A program made the position numbers and the translations under genes. A stretch of 64,000 bases of DNA from Thinopyrum elongatum (taxonomy: Eukaryota > Streptophyta > Magnoliopsida > Poales > Poaceae): contig CM022302.1 in assembly GCA_011799875.1 (NCBI GenBank), positions 101,372,237 to 101,436,236 of the forward strand, read 5' to 3'. The notes below the pieces were generated by a model. The model saw only the letters and a program-made list of their open reading frames with translations. It was not told the origin of the DNA and made no database searches. Below, piece by piece: positions 23,617 to 35,467 of the stretch (the stretch's first letter is position 1; every line of letters starts with the position of its first letter).

Positions 23617-25820
23617 CCTCTGTCTCTTTTAACAGTGAATCAATTTAATCCATAGGGTTAATTAGGGTCGGGCCCCACATGTCAATGGGATATTAGGCTA
23701 ATCTAATTAACTTTATTTATTTAAATGATTAATCAGTTTAATTAGTCGCCGGGGCCCACACGTCAGTGGCACTGTGTTGCCACGTCAGCGCGTTGACTCC
23801 GGTCAGCGCGGTCAACTGGGCCCGTGGGACCCACTGGCAGTGACCCAGGGGCGTCCCACGTGGCAGCCACGTCGGCGGCCGGCGCTGGAGTTGCGCCGGC
23901 GACCAATATCGCGGCGGCGCGTCGCCGGAGCCGCTCGGATTTGCGCTACAGGGGGTCTTTTCATGTCATTTTTGCTGCGTTCGAACGCTGGGGTCGTCGC
24001 GCGTCGAGTGGTGCCACTGGCCCGACCGGAGATGGCCGAAACAGAGGGCTACGACGTCGCCGGCGGCGGTGATCTACGGTGGCTTGGTGAAAATGAACAA
24101 CTAACCCGCGCGCGAGGGAACTAGCATGCTAGGCCGCACCACTGGAGTGTCCCGAGCCCGACGACGAGCTCGAACGGCCTTGGCATCGACAGTAGCGGCG
24201 ACGGCGATCAGCACGGCGGAGCTAGGCTCGGCCGTTCATTGCGGCGGCGCTAGACGCAATGGGAAGAGGAGAGGGCAGGGGAGAAGAGGGGAAGAGGCTC
24301 ACCGCAGCGGCACACGGTGGCCTGTGGGTGGATTAGTAGCAGCAGGGTCGGGGTCGCCGGAGTTTCGCCGGAACCGAAGCGGAAGGGGGCGGCGTCGTGC
24401 GCGGTCTGCGGCGCTCCCCGGCTCCAACCACAGGCACCAGGCGACGTGGTCGACCACAGCGGAGGTGCTGGACACCGAGGCGAGGCGAGGCGGTGACGGT
24501 GGCCGCGGTGGCACCGGAGTTGCGGCGGCGATGGTGCTCGGTGGCCGGATCTGGAGGGGAGACAAGGCGAAGCGAGCGAGGAAGAGAGATGGGGAGTGAC
24601 AGGGGAGCTAGGGGGGTTGGATGGCTCCGGCCTTATCCCCTCCTCCTCCCTGTAGCGTCGGTGGCGCCGCAGTGTCGCCGGCCGACTGGCGCGCGCGCGT
24701 GCGGCCATGGGCGCGCTGACATGCACGGAGAGAGAAGGGTAATGGGCCAGGTGGGCTGGGACCAGGCACTGTGCACTTAGGCCTGTGCACAGTGGCCCAT
24801 CTCTCCCCTTTTCCTTTTCTGCTTTCTTTTTCTTATTTCAATTCTGTTTCGATTTAGTTGGGGCACTTTTGCATTTTTGTAAAGTTTGAGAATTGTCCCC
24901 AATATTACAATGCAATAATCCCTTCCACCAAAAATTGGTTTGGGCAAATTTGGAGTTTGTTTGAATCTGAAAAGATTTATAAATGGATTTAAATATCCTG
25001 TTTTGGTGTTGTCTCCAATTATTTGAGCCCTTTCTTTAACTCCAAAAATATTAATTATGGTTTTGTCATTGCTACTGGATTATTTGCTAATTAATGGACA
25101 ATTTTCCAGAATTTTTGGAGCAACTCCATTTTGCATTTGAATTTGAATTGAATTTTCAAATTGAGTTTTGAATTGCTTTGTTTAACCCTTGTGCTTAATC
25201 ATTGCAAATGAACATGACATGGCATGATTAGCAGTTGATCTCAGTGGTCATTACAAGGGGGTGTTACAGCTGTCTAGCCTATGATTATTCTGATGGCCTC
25301 TACGGACTAAACCCTCCAGTTTATATACACACCGGAGGGGTCCAGGGTCGTACAAAGTCGGTTTACAAAGGAAGGAAAGAGTACATCTGGACACCAAACT
25401 TGCCGTCCACGCATAGAGGAGTCCCACCCGGACACGGGGGATAATCTTCTGCTTTATCTTCATGGCCCATCAGTCTGGCCCATACCGAATAGACCGGACG
25501 CCCGAGGACCCCCTAACCCAGGACTTCCTCAGTAGCCCCCGCACTTGCCTTCAATGACGATATAGTATCCGGCTTATGTCTTTGGCTTTGCAAGGCGGGT
25601 TCTTCATCATACCCCGGATTGATGACAGTCCGGTTTTGACCTCCATGTTCTGCCTTTATGATTCCTCCCTGTCGTCGCCTCAATTTCCACGCGTCGGGCG
25701 AATGTGAACAGTCCATTTTTTTTACAAATAAGCCCCTTATCATGCAAGGGTGGTATCTATATAAGGAGATTAGATCTCCCAATGCCATCCCATATCGCGC
25801 AAAGAGCATCAAAGCAAACC

Positions 25821-28464
25821 ATGAAAAATCAAAACATGGCGAGCGCTCCTAGCTCTTCCTCACGCCCTCATGGCCCTCAAACGGGTGATTGGCGAAGCTG
25901 CTCAGTGTCTTACCTTCAACTAAATCGACTTCAGATGCAGGGATATCTCCCTCCCGCAGATCTAGTCTCCGTGCTGGCGGGATTGGCCTCGACTGGCAAT
26001 AATGTGCTAGCAGAAAACTTCCCCAATCCCAACAAGGAGGAGAGGGTGTGTTTCGTCTCGTTTCTTCTGAGGGGCTTAGGATTCCCGATCCACCCCTTCC
26101 TCAGAGGTCTATTAGAATTCTACGGGATCCAGCTGCACAACCTCACACCAGGTTCTATTCTACACATTTCTGGTTTTGTCGCTTTCTGCGAACTATTCTT
26201 AGGCTGCGAGGCTCATTTCGAACTATGGAGAAAGTTCTTTTGCCTCGTCCCTCGTCATCAAGGGGGTTCTATATTTGAAGTGGGCGGCGCCGAAGTATGG
26301 CGCATAGCCGGATCAGGTTACCTCGTCGAAACTCCCAAGAAGGCATCCGAAGAATGGGCTTCGGAATGGTTTTATATCGAGGATGTTCCCCTTCCGGACC
26401 CAGTTCGACGTGGACTTCCCGAATTCTCCAGTGCTCCTTTGAAGAAATGCCTCAACTAGCGCCCCCGGAGCCCCAAAGAAGAAGACAATGCAGAAGTAAG
26501 GAGGTTGGTCAGCAAGGTCAGGTTACTTGCTCATTCCGGACTCTCGATAATCGAAGTCATGGCCATTGCGATAAAGCGATGCATCCAGCCCCTTCAGTCC
26601 AGAGTGACCCCTTTATGGTGTTACAACAGAGAGGACGACGCATCTCGCTATAGGCGCGAGGGCCCGGATACCCCCGCCGCTCTAGCCGCCATTCTGGCAG
26701 ATCTTTATAAGGGGGAGAAAGAAGAATTCCTCCGTTTAAATTGTCGGGAAGGTTTCTCCATGTATAACCCCATTGAATGGGTGAGTTTTTTGATTATCAG
26801 CATTGTCCTACCTCATTATCGAGGCATACTAATCGAATTGTTCTGGTCGTCTTTAAAACAGACATGGAGGAAGGTCGTCGAAAATGTGCACTGCCCCTCC
26901 CCACAACCAGAGGACCATGCTCGCCACGAAGATCCCGGCCTCTGCGAGGATCCGGATATATTTATAGAGTTTGATGATGGAGTCTTTTATCAAGCAAGCC
27001 TTGACAGTTCAGAAGTGGCCATTACGGCCGACTACCCCGGCCCTCTCCCTTTCTCTAAGGTAAGTACTCGGAAATCATCCTCAGAAAGAGGAGTCCCCAC
27101 TTGCATCTCACCCATCACACTGAATCGTGCTTTATAGGATCGGCGCTCGGCGAGCCATACTCCATCGAGGGCGGCCCCTAGGAAGGTAGCATCTGTGCAG
27201 GGTGAGCCTTCAAAACGAAAGGAAACCGGGAGCGCCGCCGAACCCCCTCCTTCATCAAAGAGGTATAACCTTTAATATATGCCTAGGCATAAAACCGGAT
27301 TGTCATATTTCTCCTCCCGTCTTATTCCAGGAGGAGCACACGGCGAACCGTGTCCAAAATCCCTGTTAGCCGATCATCGGCTAATCCGGCACCGGGCTCA
27401 TCAACCAGGACAAGAGCCAATACGGATGCAGCGCCAACTCATCCGCCTCATGAAGATTCGGATGACGTATCCGTCACAAATTCCGAAGTAGAGAGTGTGA
27501 TGAATCATCGACGACTGAAAGAGACCATGCGCACTCCAGTTTTTACGGAGCAAGAATTTACTACCCTCAGCACCGTGGATGCATATATCCGAGCCGCCCG
27601 GGACGGACTTGCTGGAGTTGCCCACCTGTTTTCAAAAGATATGCAGGTAATGGTTTGTGTAAATTTAATAGATATATGCCAGTAGCCCCCGAGACATGAA
27701 GCGGTTTAGGCCAACCGATTTAAGGATCGTTACGACCGCAGGTCCTCAAAGAGAAGGACAACGCACTGTCCCAGGAGCTTGAAACGAGCCGGACAAAGCT
27801 AAACGCCACCACCACAGAGCTAGAAGAACTGAAGAAGGTCACGATGACCGTTGATCAAAAGAACAAACTGGAGGAGGAAAATGATAAGCAAGCCAAAGAT
27901 ATAAAGAGCTTAAAGGCTCAATTATCGAATGCTCAAAAAGATAATAAAAAGTTAAAAGGCGGCATATTCAGTATGACCTTTGAACTACCCAAGTTACTCA
28001 TATTATCCCGTAATTCGGAGTGTTATAATGCTGCTCTTGCAGGTTTGTTAACCGGGCGTCATGAAGAAGAAGTATTCGGATTCCGAGGCGACGTTTTAAA
28101 AGAGCTGTCCGTAGTGCATGAGTGGGCCCAGAAAGCCATGAGAAGTATGGCCAAGGCCTTATGGCCATTCGATGCCCCTCCAGAAAGTATGGAGGGGTTG
28201 GCAAACCTGTTCAAAGGTGCCCGGCACCGTTTTGAGCTATGGAAGACATCAGCATGCCGGGAAGGTGCACGAGAGGCATGGGCAATGGTGAAGACGCGTT
28301 ACATCGGGCTTGATCCGAATCGTATGGCCCAAGTTGGACCGCAGGGACCGGACGGAAAAGAGATTCCTGTGAACTTGGTATATGACCAAGTGATGATAGC
28401 TGCGAAATATTCGCAAGAAGACTGTAGCTTAAGCAGTCTTATAGATGACATGGATAAAGAGTAG
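25821..28464 (+). pseudogene. Antisense accessory gene of the Gypsy element (Transposase_28-like N-terminus, coiled coil)
   Basis: This gene lies opposite to gag-pol between integrase and the 3' LTR. Exon 1 starts at ATG 25,821 (or 25,836) and carries the 'putative gypsy type transposon' (Transposase_28-like) core FLLRGLGFPIHPFLRGL near residue 80. Later exons with plausible sites (26,861-27,060|GTAAGT, about 27,139-27,265, about 27,332-27,643, from about 27,742) encode a charged coiled coil (KLEEENDKQAKDIKSLKAQL) and a helical C-terminal domain ending at the stop at 28,462-28,464. A TAG at 26,457-26,459 interrupts exon 1 where the related copy at 43.3 kb has Trp. Role unknown: such ORFs are known in several plant Gypsy lineages but their function is not established. 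Confidence 0.6.
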
Positions 28465-29279
28465 GCGTTCGATTCGATGTATCAATGTACTTTATCATCG
28501 GACTTATCTCCAACCGAACTTGTCAAAATTTGTCATCGCAGGCCTTCGGCTTCAACCTCCAAACCAAGAAGTTGGAGTGTTTCTGGATACCATGTTAGAA
28601 TGTAATAAACATTCATTATGTCCGGAAACCAGGCAATCCGGTCATGTTGCTCGAACAGACAAAATATGTTCGGGGAGTTATGTTATATTACTTTTTAACG
28701 TAAGAAACATCTTCCAAGGAAAATAGTTCCATTAAGGGTTCCTTTCCTTGGGTCGGCACGCTTGAGTATGCATGCCTAGGGTTTGATCCGAGTTACGGGC
28801 AGCCTATCCCGTATTTGTTAGAAGAATTACACAAACGTAAATAATCTGTCGTTGCTTGCCGACCAATTATTCCCTTAAGAACGCTAGCTTTCGGCTTCAC
28901 CCGTCTGATGTACAGATCCGGAGTACCCGGTTGTAACAATCGCAGAGGTGCTCCCTTTACACCCTAGCCGAACAATCGGGAACGTAGGGTATAAACACAG
29001 GAGCGAGGCAACCCAGCTTGGCAAAAACTTAAGTCATAGTGGTGCATATAATGGCAAAAGATGTATAGAACAAACGACGTAAACAATGTAAGCAACAATC
29101 TTTCAGTAATAAGCTTCGTCAAAGAAGCCCCTAGTTATAGTGGGGTGTATACATTTAAAGATGTGTACCCCTAACAGTTCGGTAGATCCGAACATACCTT
29201 GGGATAAAAGAAGGAAAAAATAAAAAAGAAGAGGAGAAAAAAGGAACCTAATCAAAAAAGAAAAAAGGATGCGATCGAA
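28465..29279. other. Noncoding spacer between antisense gene and integrase
   Basis: No coherent ORF. The sequence separates the convergent 3' ends of the antisense gene and the polyprotein and probably holds both transcription termini. An A-rich segment is at about 29,205-29,265. Confidence 0.5.
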
Positions 29280-32200
29280 CTATCCGTAGAATTGTCGGAG
29301 CCGAGCAACGTTCCATGGATTTGGCTCAAGGCGATTATCCGATGCGTTACGAAGGTGATAGGCTCCTCCTGTGAGAACTTCATCTATGATGAAGGGGCCC
29401 TCCCATCTCGGTTTTAGCTTATCCTTCTTCTTCTCCGGGAGACGCAAGACGAGTTTGCCAACGTTATAAGTCTTGGCCCGCACTTCTCTACTTTGGTATC
29501 GCCTGGCCTGCTGTTGATAAAGTGCGAAACGGGCTTGTGCAATATCACGCTCCTCTTCGAGACCGTCTAGGTCGTCCTGCCGATCGAGCTCGGCTTCTCG
29601 CTCTTCGTACATGCGCACTCGAGGTGAGTCATGAATAATGTCGCAGGGCAGGACAGCTTCCGCGCTGTACACCATGAAGAAAGGTGTATATCCGGTTGTC
29701 CGGTTAGGTGTAGTCCGCAGCCCCCAGAGCACGGAATCGAGTTCCTCAACCCAGTGTTTATCTGACTCCCGTAGGGAGCACACCAGTCGGGGTTTGATGC
29801 CGCTCATTATCAGGCCATTGGCCCGTTCAACCTGACCGTTTGTTTGAGGGTGGTAGACGGATGCATAGTCGAGTTTAATGCCCAATTTAGCACACCAGTT
29901 TTTCACCTTATCAGCTGTGAAATTGGAGCCATTGTCAGTGATGATACTGTGCGGGACACCATAGCGGTGTACCACGCCGGATATAAAGTCAATCACTGGT
30001 CCTGCTTCAGCCGTTTTTACTGGTTTGGCCTCTATCCACTTAGTGAATTTATCCACCATAACCAGTAAATATTTCTTTTTATGCCTTCCCCCTTTAAGGG
30101 GTCCGACCATATCGAGCCCCCAGACCGCGAAGGGCCAGGTAATGGGGATTGTTCTTAAGGCGGTGGGAGGCATATGACTTTGATTGGCGAAAAGCTGACA
30201 TCCCACACAATGCTGGACAAGGGCTTGTGCGTCTGCTCGGGCCGTTGGCCAGAAAAAACCTGTCCGAAAAGCTTTGCTTAGGAGGGCCTGAGCTGCGGCG
30301 TGATGGCTGCCTAGACCAGCATGTATTTCAGCCAAGAGTTGCCGTCCCTCCTCTTCGGAGATACACCTTTGGAGGACTCCGGTAGTGCTTTTCTTGTACA
30401 GTTCACCTTTGTGAACTTTGTAGGCTTTAGAACGCCGAACTATGCGACGGGCCTCATTTTGATCATCAGGAAGCTCCTGCCTATTAAGGTAGGCTAGGAA
30501 GGGTTCAGTCCATGGAGCAATAACGGCCATGATCTCATGAGCAGAGGGTGTTATTTCGGTATCCGAACCCCCGATGATACCTGTATCATGTTCGGCTGAT
30601 GGGGGTGTGATCAGGTCCGTACTTGCGTCTCCTCTCTCGTCCTGCCATACCACGGATGGCTTGAAGAGCCTTTCCACGAAGGTATTAGGCAGGATGGGGT
30701 CGCGCTTGGCGCCCATGTGAGCGAGTATATCCGCTGCCTGGTTACTATCTCTAGCGACGTGATGAAATTCGAGCCCCTCGAACCGAGCTGATATTTTTAA
30801 TACGGCGTTTTGATATGCCACCATTTTTGGATCTTTTGCATCGAACTCTCCATTTACCTAAGATATTGCGAGGTTCGAATCGCCGCGCACCTCTAGGCGT
30901 TGTATGCCCATGGAGACAGCCATGCGGAGACCATGTAGAAGTGCTTCGTATTCGGCTGCGTTATTGGAGTCCGTATACATGATTTGCAACACGTAGCGGA
31001 CTGTGTCCCCCGTAGGGGATGTCAAGATGACGCCAGCCCCCAGTCCGGCTAGCATTTTAGAGCCGTCGAAGTACATGATCCAGTTGGAGTAGGAACTGTA
31101 CTCTTTGGGGAGCTCGGCTTCCGTCCACTCTGCGATGAAGTTGGCCAGCACCTGAGATTTAATAGCTCGGTGTGGCTTGTATGTTATTTCAAACGGTAAG
31201 AGCTCAATGGCCCATTTAGCTATGCGGCCGGTGGCGTCCCTGTTATTTATAATGTCGTTAAGTGGTACTTCGGATGCCACCATGATCGAACACTCTTGAA
31301 AATAGTGTCAGAGTTTTCGGGATGCCATGAAGACCGTGTAAGCTATCTTTTGGTAGTGAGGGTATCGGGATTTGCAGGGTGTAAGGACCTCCGATACTTA
31401 ATACACTGGCTTTTGGATGGGGAATTTATGTCCCTCTTCCCCTCGCTCGACGACGAGTGTGGCGCTCACTACCTGGTGAGTTGCGGAGATATAAAGCAGC
31501 ATAGGCTCACCAACACTTGGGGCGGCTAGGATTGGATTGCTTGCTAATATGATTTTTATTTCTTCCAATCCGGCTGTGGCCGCTTCCGTCCATTCAAAGT
31601 TGTCGGTGCATCTGAGTAGTCTATAAAGTGGTAATGCTTTTTCTCCTAATCTAGAGATAAAGCAGCTCAAGGCCGCTACGCACCCTACTAGCTTTTGGAC
31701 CTGTTTTAGGTCTGTTGGCGTAGCCAATTGCGACAAGGCTCGGATTTTAGCTGGGTTTGCTTCAATTCCTCTATGGGAGACAATGAACCCTAATAGCTTT
31801 TCGGCTGGAACGCCGAAGACGCATTTTTCTGGATTGAGCCGTATGTCGTATGTTCGGAGGTTGTCAAATGTGAGGCGGAGATCGTCCACCAATGATTCGA
31901 CGTGTTTGGTCTTGATGACCACGTCGTCCACATATGCTTCTACTGTCTTGCCGATTTGTTTTTCCAAGCATGTTTGAATCATGCGTTGGTAAGTGGCACC
32001 AGCGTTTTTAAGCCCAAAAGGCATAGTGTTGAAACAGAAAGGCCCATACGGGGTGATGAATGCCGTTGCGGCCTGGTCGGACTCCTTCATTTTAATCTGA
32101 TGGTATCCGGAGTAAGCGTCGAGGAAACACAATGAGTCGTGTTCTGCGGTCGCATCAATAATCTGGTCAATGCGGGGCAATGGGAAAGGGTCTTTAGGGA

Positions 32201-32583
32201 AAGCCTTATTGAGGTCTTTGAAGTCGACACAAAGGCGCCAAGATTTGTCCTTCTTCGGCACCATGACCAAGTTGGCTAGCCAATCTGGGTGTTTGATTTC
32301 TCTGATGAACCCGGCCTTGAGTAGTTTGGCTAGCTCCTCCCCCATAGCTTGTCGTTTGGGTTCGGAAAATCGCCGTAGCATTTGCTTGACTGGTTTGAAC
32401 CCCTTAATTATGTTGAGGCTGTGTTCGGCCAATCTACATGGGATACCGGGCATGTCCGAAGGGTGCCAGACAAAGATATCCCAATTTTCACGTAGGAACG
32501 CGCGTAAGGCGGCATCTACCGTCGGATCTAGCTGTGCTCTGATGGACGCTGTTTTGTTAGGATTCGTCGGGTGCACTTGAAAT
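29280..32583 (-). pseudogene. pol: Gypsy pol: reverse transcriptase, RNase H, integrase (broken)
   Basis: All segments share one minus-strand frame. RT (32,576-31,398) contains FLDAYSGYHQI (about residue 151) and the catalytic YVDD (about 215). RNase H (31,283-30,858) contains FDGS and DSNNAAEYEAL. Integrase (30,824-29,280) has an HHCC zinc finger (HAGLGSHH then HCVGC) and a DDE core with ITDNGSNF and HPQTNGQVERANG. Stops in the frame are TAA 31,400-31,398, TGA 31,310-31,308 and TAG 30,860-30,858. The protease frame upstream is offset near 32,590, indicating an indel. The protein would copy element RNA and integrate cDNA; this copy cannot make it whole. Confidence 0.93.
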
Positions 32584-34446
32584 TTAACTATTTGCTGGCT
32601 TAAAAGAGGTGGATTTAGGTCTCTTATCGAGAATCACATCATCCTTGTCCACCGTGGATCGTAGGGTGGTTAATTCTTCGGCCGCAAGGGCTTCGGAGAG
32701 TGCCTCAAGGGCCAAGGATGCGGTTTTGTTTTCGGCGTGGAGTGCTGTATCCGGATCACTTGTAACTATGATTATTCCATCGGGCCCCGGCATTTTAAGC
32801 TTCATGTACCCATAATGGGGTACGGCTTGGAAGCGTAAAAAAGCACCCCGCCGTAGAAGGGCGTGGTAGCCGCTATTGAAGGGAGCGATGTGAAAGAGCA
32901 GCTCCTCCGACCTGTAATTTTCAGGCATGCCGAATACTACGTCAAGTTTAATTCTCCCCGAACATCGTGCTCCTCGACTAGGGATGATACCTCGAAAGGT
33001 GGTACTGCTTTGCTCGATGCGTGTTCTATCGATCTGCATTTTGTCGAGCGTGTCCTCGTAGATGAGGTTAAGCCCGCTGCCGCCGTCCATGAGCACTTTG
33101 GTAAGTCAAAAGCCGTCCACAATTGGGTTTAGAACTAAAGCGGCGGGTGCTCGGACTGATCGGGCCCTTGGTTCATCGTCAGCAGTGAAGGTTATTGCCG
33201 CGTCGTTCCATGGGCTCACTGCGGTTACTTGGTGGACTTCGGCGAGGTCGCGGAGTGCCCTCTTACGCTGATTATTTGAGGAGAAAGTCTCGAAGACCGT
33301 AAGGACGTTAAAATCATCATCCTCCGGAGAATGCTTCTCTGGAGTGGCGGTGGTGAGGATGGCCTCGCCACTTTTAGCTACCTGCCGGAGTACCCAACAT
33401 GCTCGAAGGCTATGAGTTGAGTCAGTGCTCGGCATCATATGTACCGGACAGGGCTTGTCGAGGAGTTCGTCAAGAATGGACTTGTATCCCGTAGAGGGTT
33501 TGTTTGTCTTACCGATGGGCTTATGGTCGGATGCCTCGTAAGGGTGTATCCGTTTTGCCCGGGCAGTGCACTGCTTAAAGGCAGCAGGTTCCAATTGGGT
33601 TTTCTGTGCCTTCCAAGTGCTTTCCATCGCACAATACTTCTGTACTACGTGCGATAGCTCCGTGAAACTCTGTATGCGACGGCGGTTGAGGGCATTCCGA
33701 ATTCCCTTGTCGGTACAATTGCGATGAAAGACCGAGACTGCATCGTCATCGCAGCAATCTTTAATCTTGTTTTTGACAAGTAGGAATCTGGCCCAGAAGT
33801 GATGGACCGTTTCCCAAGGTTGCTGCCGTACATACATTAGGTCACATATGTCTGGAGGGCCTGAATTACTTGGAGAGTATTGATTGTGGTGGGTGGGTGG
33901 GCAAAAACTCGAATCCCGACCCAAGATTGCATCCGGAGCCTGTAAAATCTCCGAAGTCACCAGTTCAGGTCCAGGGAGATCCAAGTGCTCCCCGGACCCA
34001 ATGTCCGGCCCAGAGTTCGGGGGACGCGGAGTCTCATCCAAAGGGAGGGTGTCCGACCCAAGAGGTTTGGAGACCCGAACATAGCTGGTCTTTAGTTTAG
34101 GGGAAGAAGTGTTTTCGGCTTGTTCCTCGACGACCACTACCAGGTCGGTGATCGGCGGGGAATTAATTTCCCTCTGGTCGGGTTTGAGCCCGATCCGATC
34201 ATAATCCGTTGAAAGCCCCAGGGCGGCGATGCGATCTAGCAGCTTGTTTAAGGACGAGACATCCGCCGGATCCATCTTTTCGGAGTGTTCGAGACCGATA
34301 CGGGGGTGATGTTTGGCGATCACGGGGGGCGCTGTTGGCTTGATGGCCATGCCGGCACCCACGGTGAAACTGCCGAGCTGGAGGACCTGTCCTGAAGTTA
34401 GGCTCCTTCCAGAGGTGATATCGTGGTTGATGACAAGGCGAGCCAT
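32584..34446 (-). pseudogene. gag: Gypsy gag and aspartic protease (one in-frame stop)
   Basis: The likely start is ATG 34,446-34,444 (MARLVINHD), just outside the LTR; the open frame extends into the LTR but that start is unlikely. The gag part has QQPWETVHHFWARF, matching the related element's QQPGESARKFWTRF, and an atypical C/H/C motif (PCPVH...RACW). The protease follows with LMDGGSGLN as the active-site region and HALLRRGAF. A TGA at 33,108-33,106 splits gag from protease, where the related element reads through. No membrane or signal segments. Confidence 0.85.
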
Positions 34447-34494
34447 AGATCGCTTCTCGCGACTACACAGCCGAGCTCTCAATGAAAGCACCAA

Positions 34495-34968
34495 TGCGGG
34501 TGTCAAAACCGGCAGATCTCAGGTAGGGGGGCCCAAGCTGTGAGTCTAAGGATCAATGGTAACAGGGGACAATGGGGACACGATGTTTACCTAGGTTCGG
34601 GCCCTCTTAATGGAGGTAAAACCCTACGTCCTGCTTGATTGTATTCGATGAGTATAGGGGAATACAAGAGTTGATCTACCTCGAGATCGTAATGGCTAAA
34701 CCGTAGCTGTCTAGCCTATGATTATTCTGATGGCCTCTACGGACTAAACCCTCCAGTTTATATACACACCGGAGGGGCCCAGGGTCATACAAAGTCAGTT
34801 TACAAAGGAAGGAAAGAGTACATCCGGACACCAAACTTGCCATCCACGCATACAGGAGTCCCACCCGGACACGGGGGATTGTCTTCTACTTTATCTTCAT
34901 GGCCCATCAGTCTGGCCCATACCGAATAGACCGGACGCCCGAGGACCCCCTAATCCAGGACTCCCTCA
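34495..34968 (-). repeat. 5' LTR (in element sense) of the 14.1-kb Gypsy element
   Basis: 474 bp; its last bases are mutated (TGCGGG on the plus strand where other copies have TGTCGG). On the minus strand a TATATAAA box lies about mid-LTR (near 34,755-34,765). The internal region begins CATTGGTGCTTTCATTGAGA; a TGG at its start could pair with a tRNA CCA end, but I cannot name the tRNA. Confidence 0.9.
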
Positions 34969-34973
34969 GCGCC

Positions 34974-35142
34974 CGCAACTGCCTCTCAATTGCATGTATC
35001 TCTTACTTTCTGGACTCACTGATTTATTTGCCACTAACCAACAAATTTGCCAAGGGTACTTTTGTCCTAACACCTCTATAATTGTGCGCCTTGGTCACCG
35101 TGTTCAAAATAATACACCTTACATAAAGGAACGGAGGGAGTA
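34974..35142. repeat. Stowaway-like MITE remnant
   Basis: The sequence ends in GGAACGGAGGGAGTA (about 35,128-35,142), the typical right end of Triticeae Stowaway elements. A matching left end was not found; the Gypsy insertion at 34,973 may have separated or removed it. Confidence 0.4.
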
Positions 35143-35467
35143 TATTGCATTGCAGTAGTTGTTGTGTTTATTTTTGCTATCTGTTAGTCATAGCTAATTA
35201 GGTTTCAGAAGATAGTGAAGGTGCTACATTGCATTTTTTATGTGACCTAAAATGAATGACCAACCCGCATTTTCATGCAATTACCAAGTATATTTCAGAT
35301 TTTTTTAGTAGTTTCCAAGTGATATATTTTGTTTTCTATAGTGTCAGTGTTGTTAATGGCTGGAGATTCACTTTTTTTCCTTATATGCTTTGTGTTTGGA
35401 GCATAAGAAAGGGGGATGGGTGTTCTGAACATTTCCTTTTTTGTTCATTTTTGCAGCGATCCAACAA

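Larger units (their letters stand above)
21054..25268 (-). mobile_element. Nested insertion, probably a solo LTR (4.2 kb)
   Basis: The insert starts TGTGACGCCCCCGG and ends GTGTTACA, flanked by identical GCTGT (21,049-21,053 and 25,269-25,273). It has TG...CA ends but no primer site, no gag-pol and no internal LTR pair, so a solo LTR is the simplest reading. Minus orientation is suggested because a segment near 21,500-21,540 is the reverse complement of sequence resembling the U5 part of the LTR at 58.5-61.7 kb ('gagtac...aagtactcac'). It holds a repeated ATCACCCTCG motif (22,530-22,740) and a GC-rich segment (23,750-24,720) whose ORFs on both strands lack domains. Confidence 0.75.
20838..25531 (-). 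repeat. 3' LTR of the 14.1-kb Gypsy element, split by a nested insertion
   Basis: The two parts (20,838-21,053 and 25,274-25,531) join to a 474-bp LTR matching the copy at 34,495-34,968. In minus-strand sense it is the 3' LTR and is preceded by a G-rich polypurine stretch just right of 25,531 (GCGGGGGCTAC on the minus strand). Confidence 0.9.
20838..34968 (-). mobile_element. Full-length Gypsy retrotransposon (Fatima-like), 14.1 kb with nested insertion
   Basis: Read on the minus strand the LTRs run from TGAGG to TTTGACACCGACA. The flanks are identical 5-mers GCGCC (20,833-20,837 and 34,969-34,973), so the ends are secure. Without the nested 4.2 kb, both LTRs are 474 bp; by eye they differ at about 19 sites (about 4%), or about 1.5 million years at 1.3e-8 per site per year. 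Layout on the minus strand: LTR, gag-protease, RT, RNase H, integrase, noncoding spacer, an antisense gene, LTR. In-frame stops and a frameshift in the polyprotein make it immobile on its own. The Fatima name is by recognition of the LTR start and is not verified. Confidence 0.92.

Noticed and set aside
24126..24726. Overlapping long ORFs on both strands, including a possible 158-aa protein
   Set aside because: They lie in a GC-rich part of a solo LTR, lack domains, and high GC alone keeps frames open on both strands.
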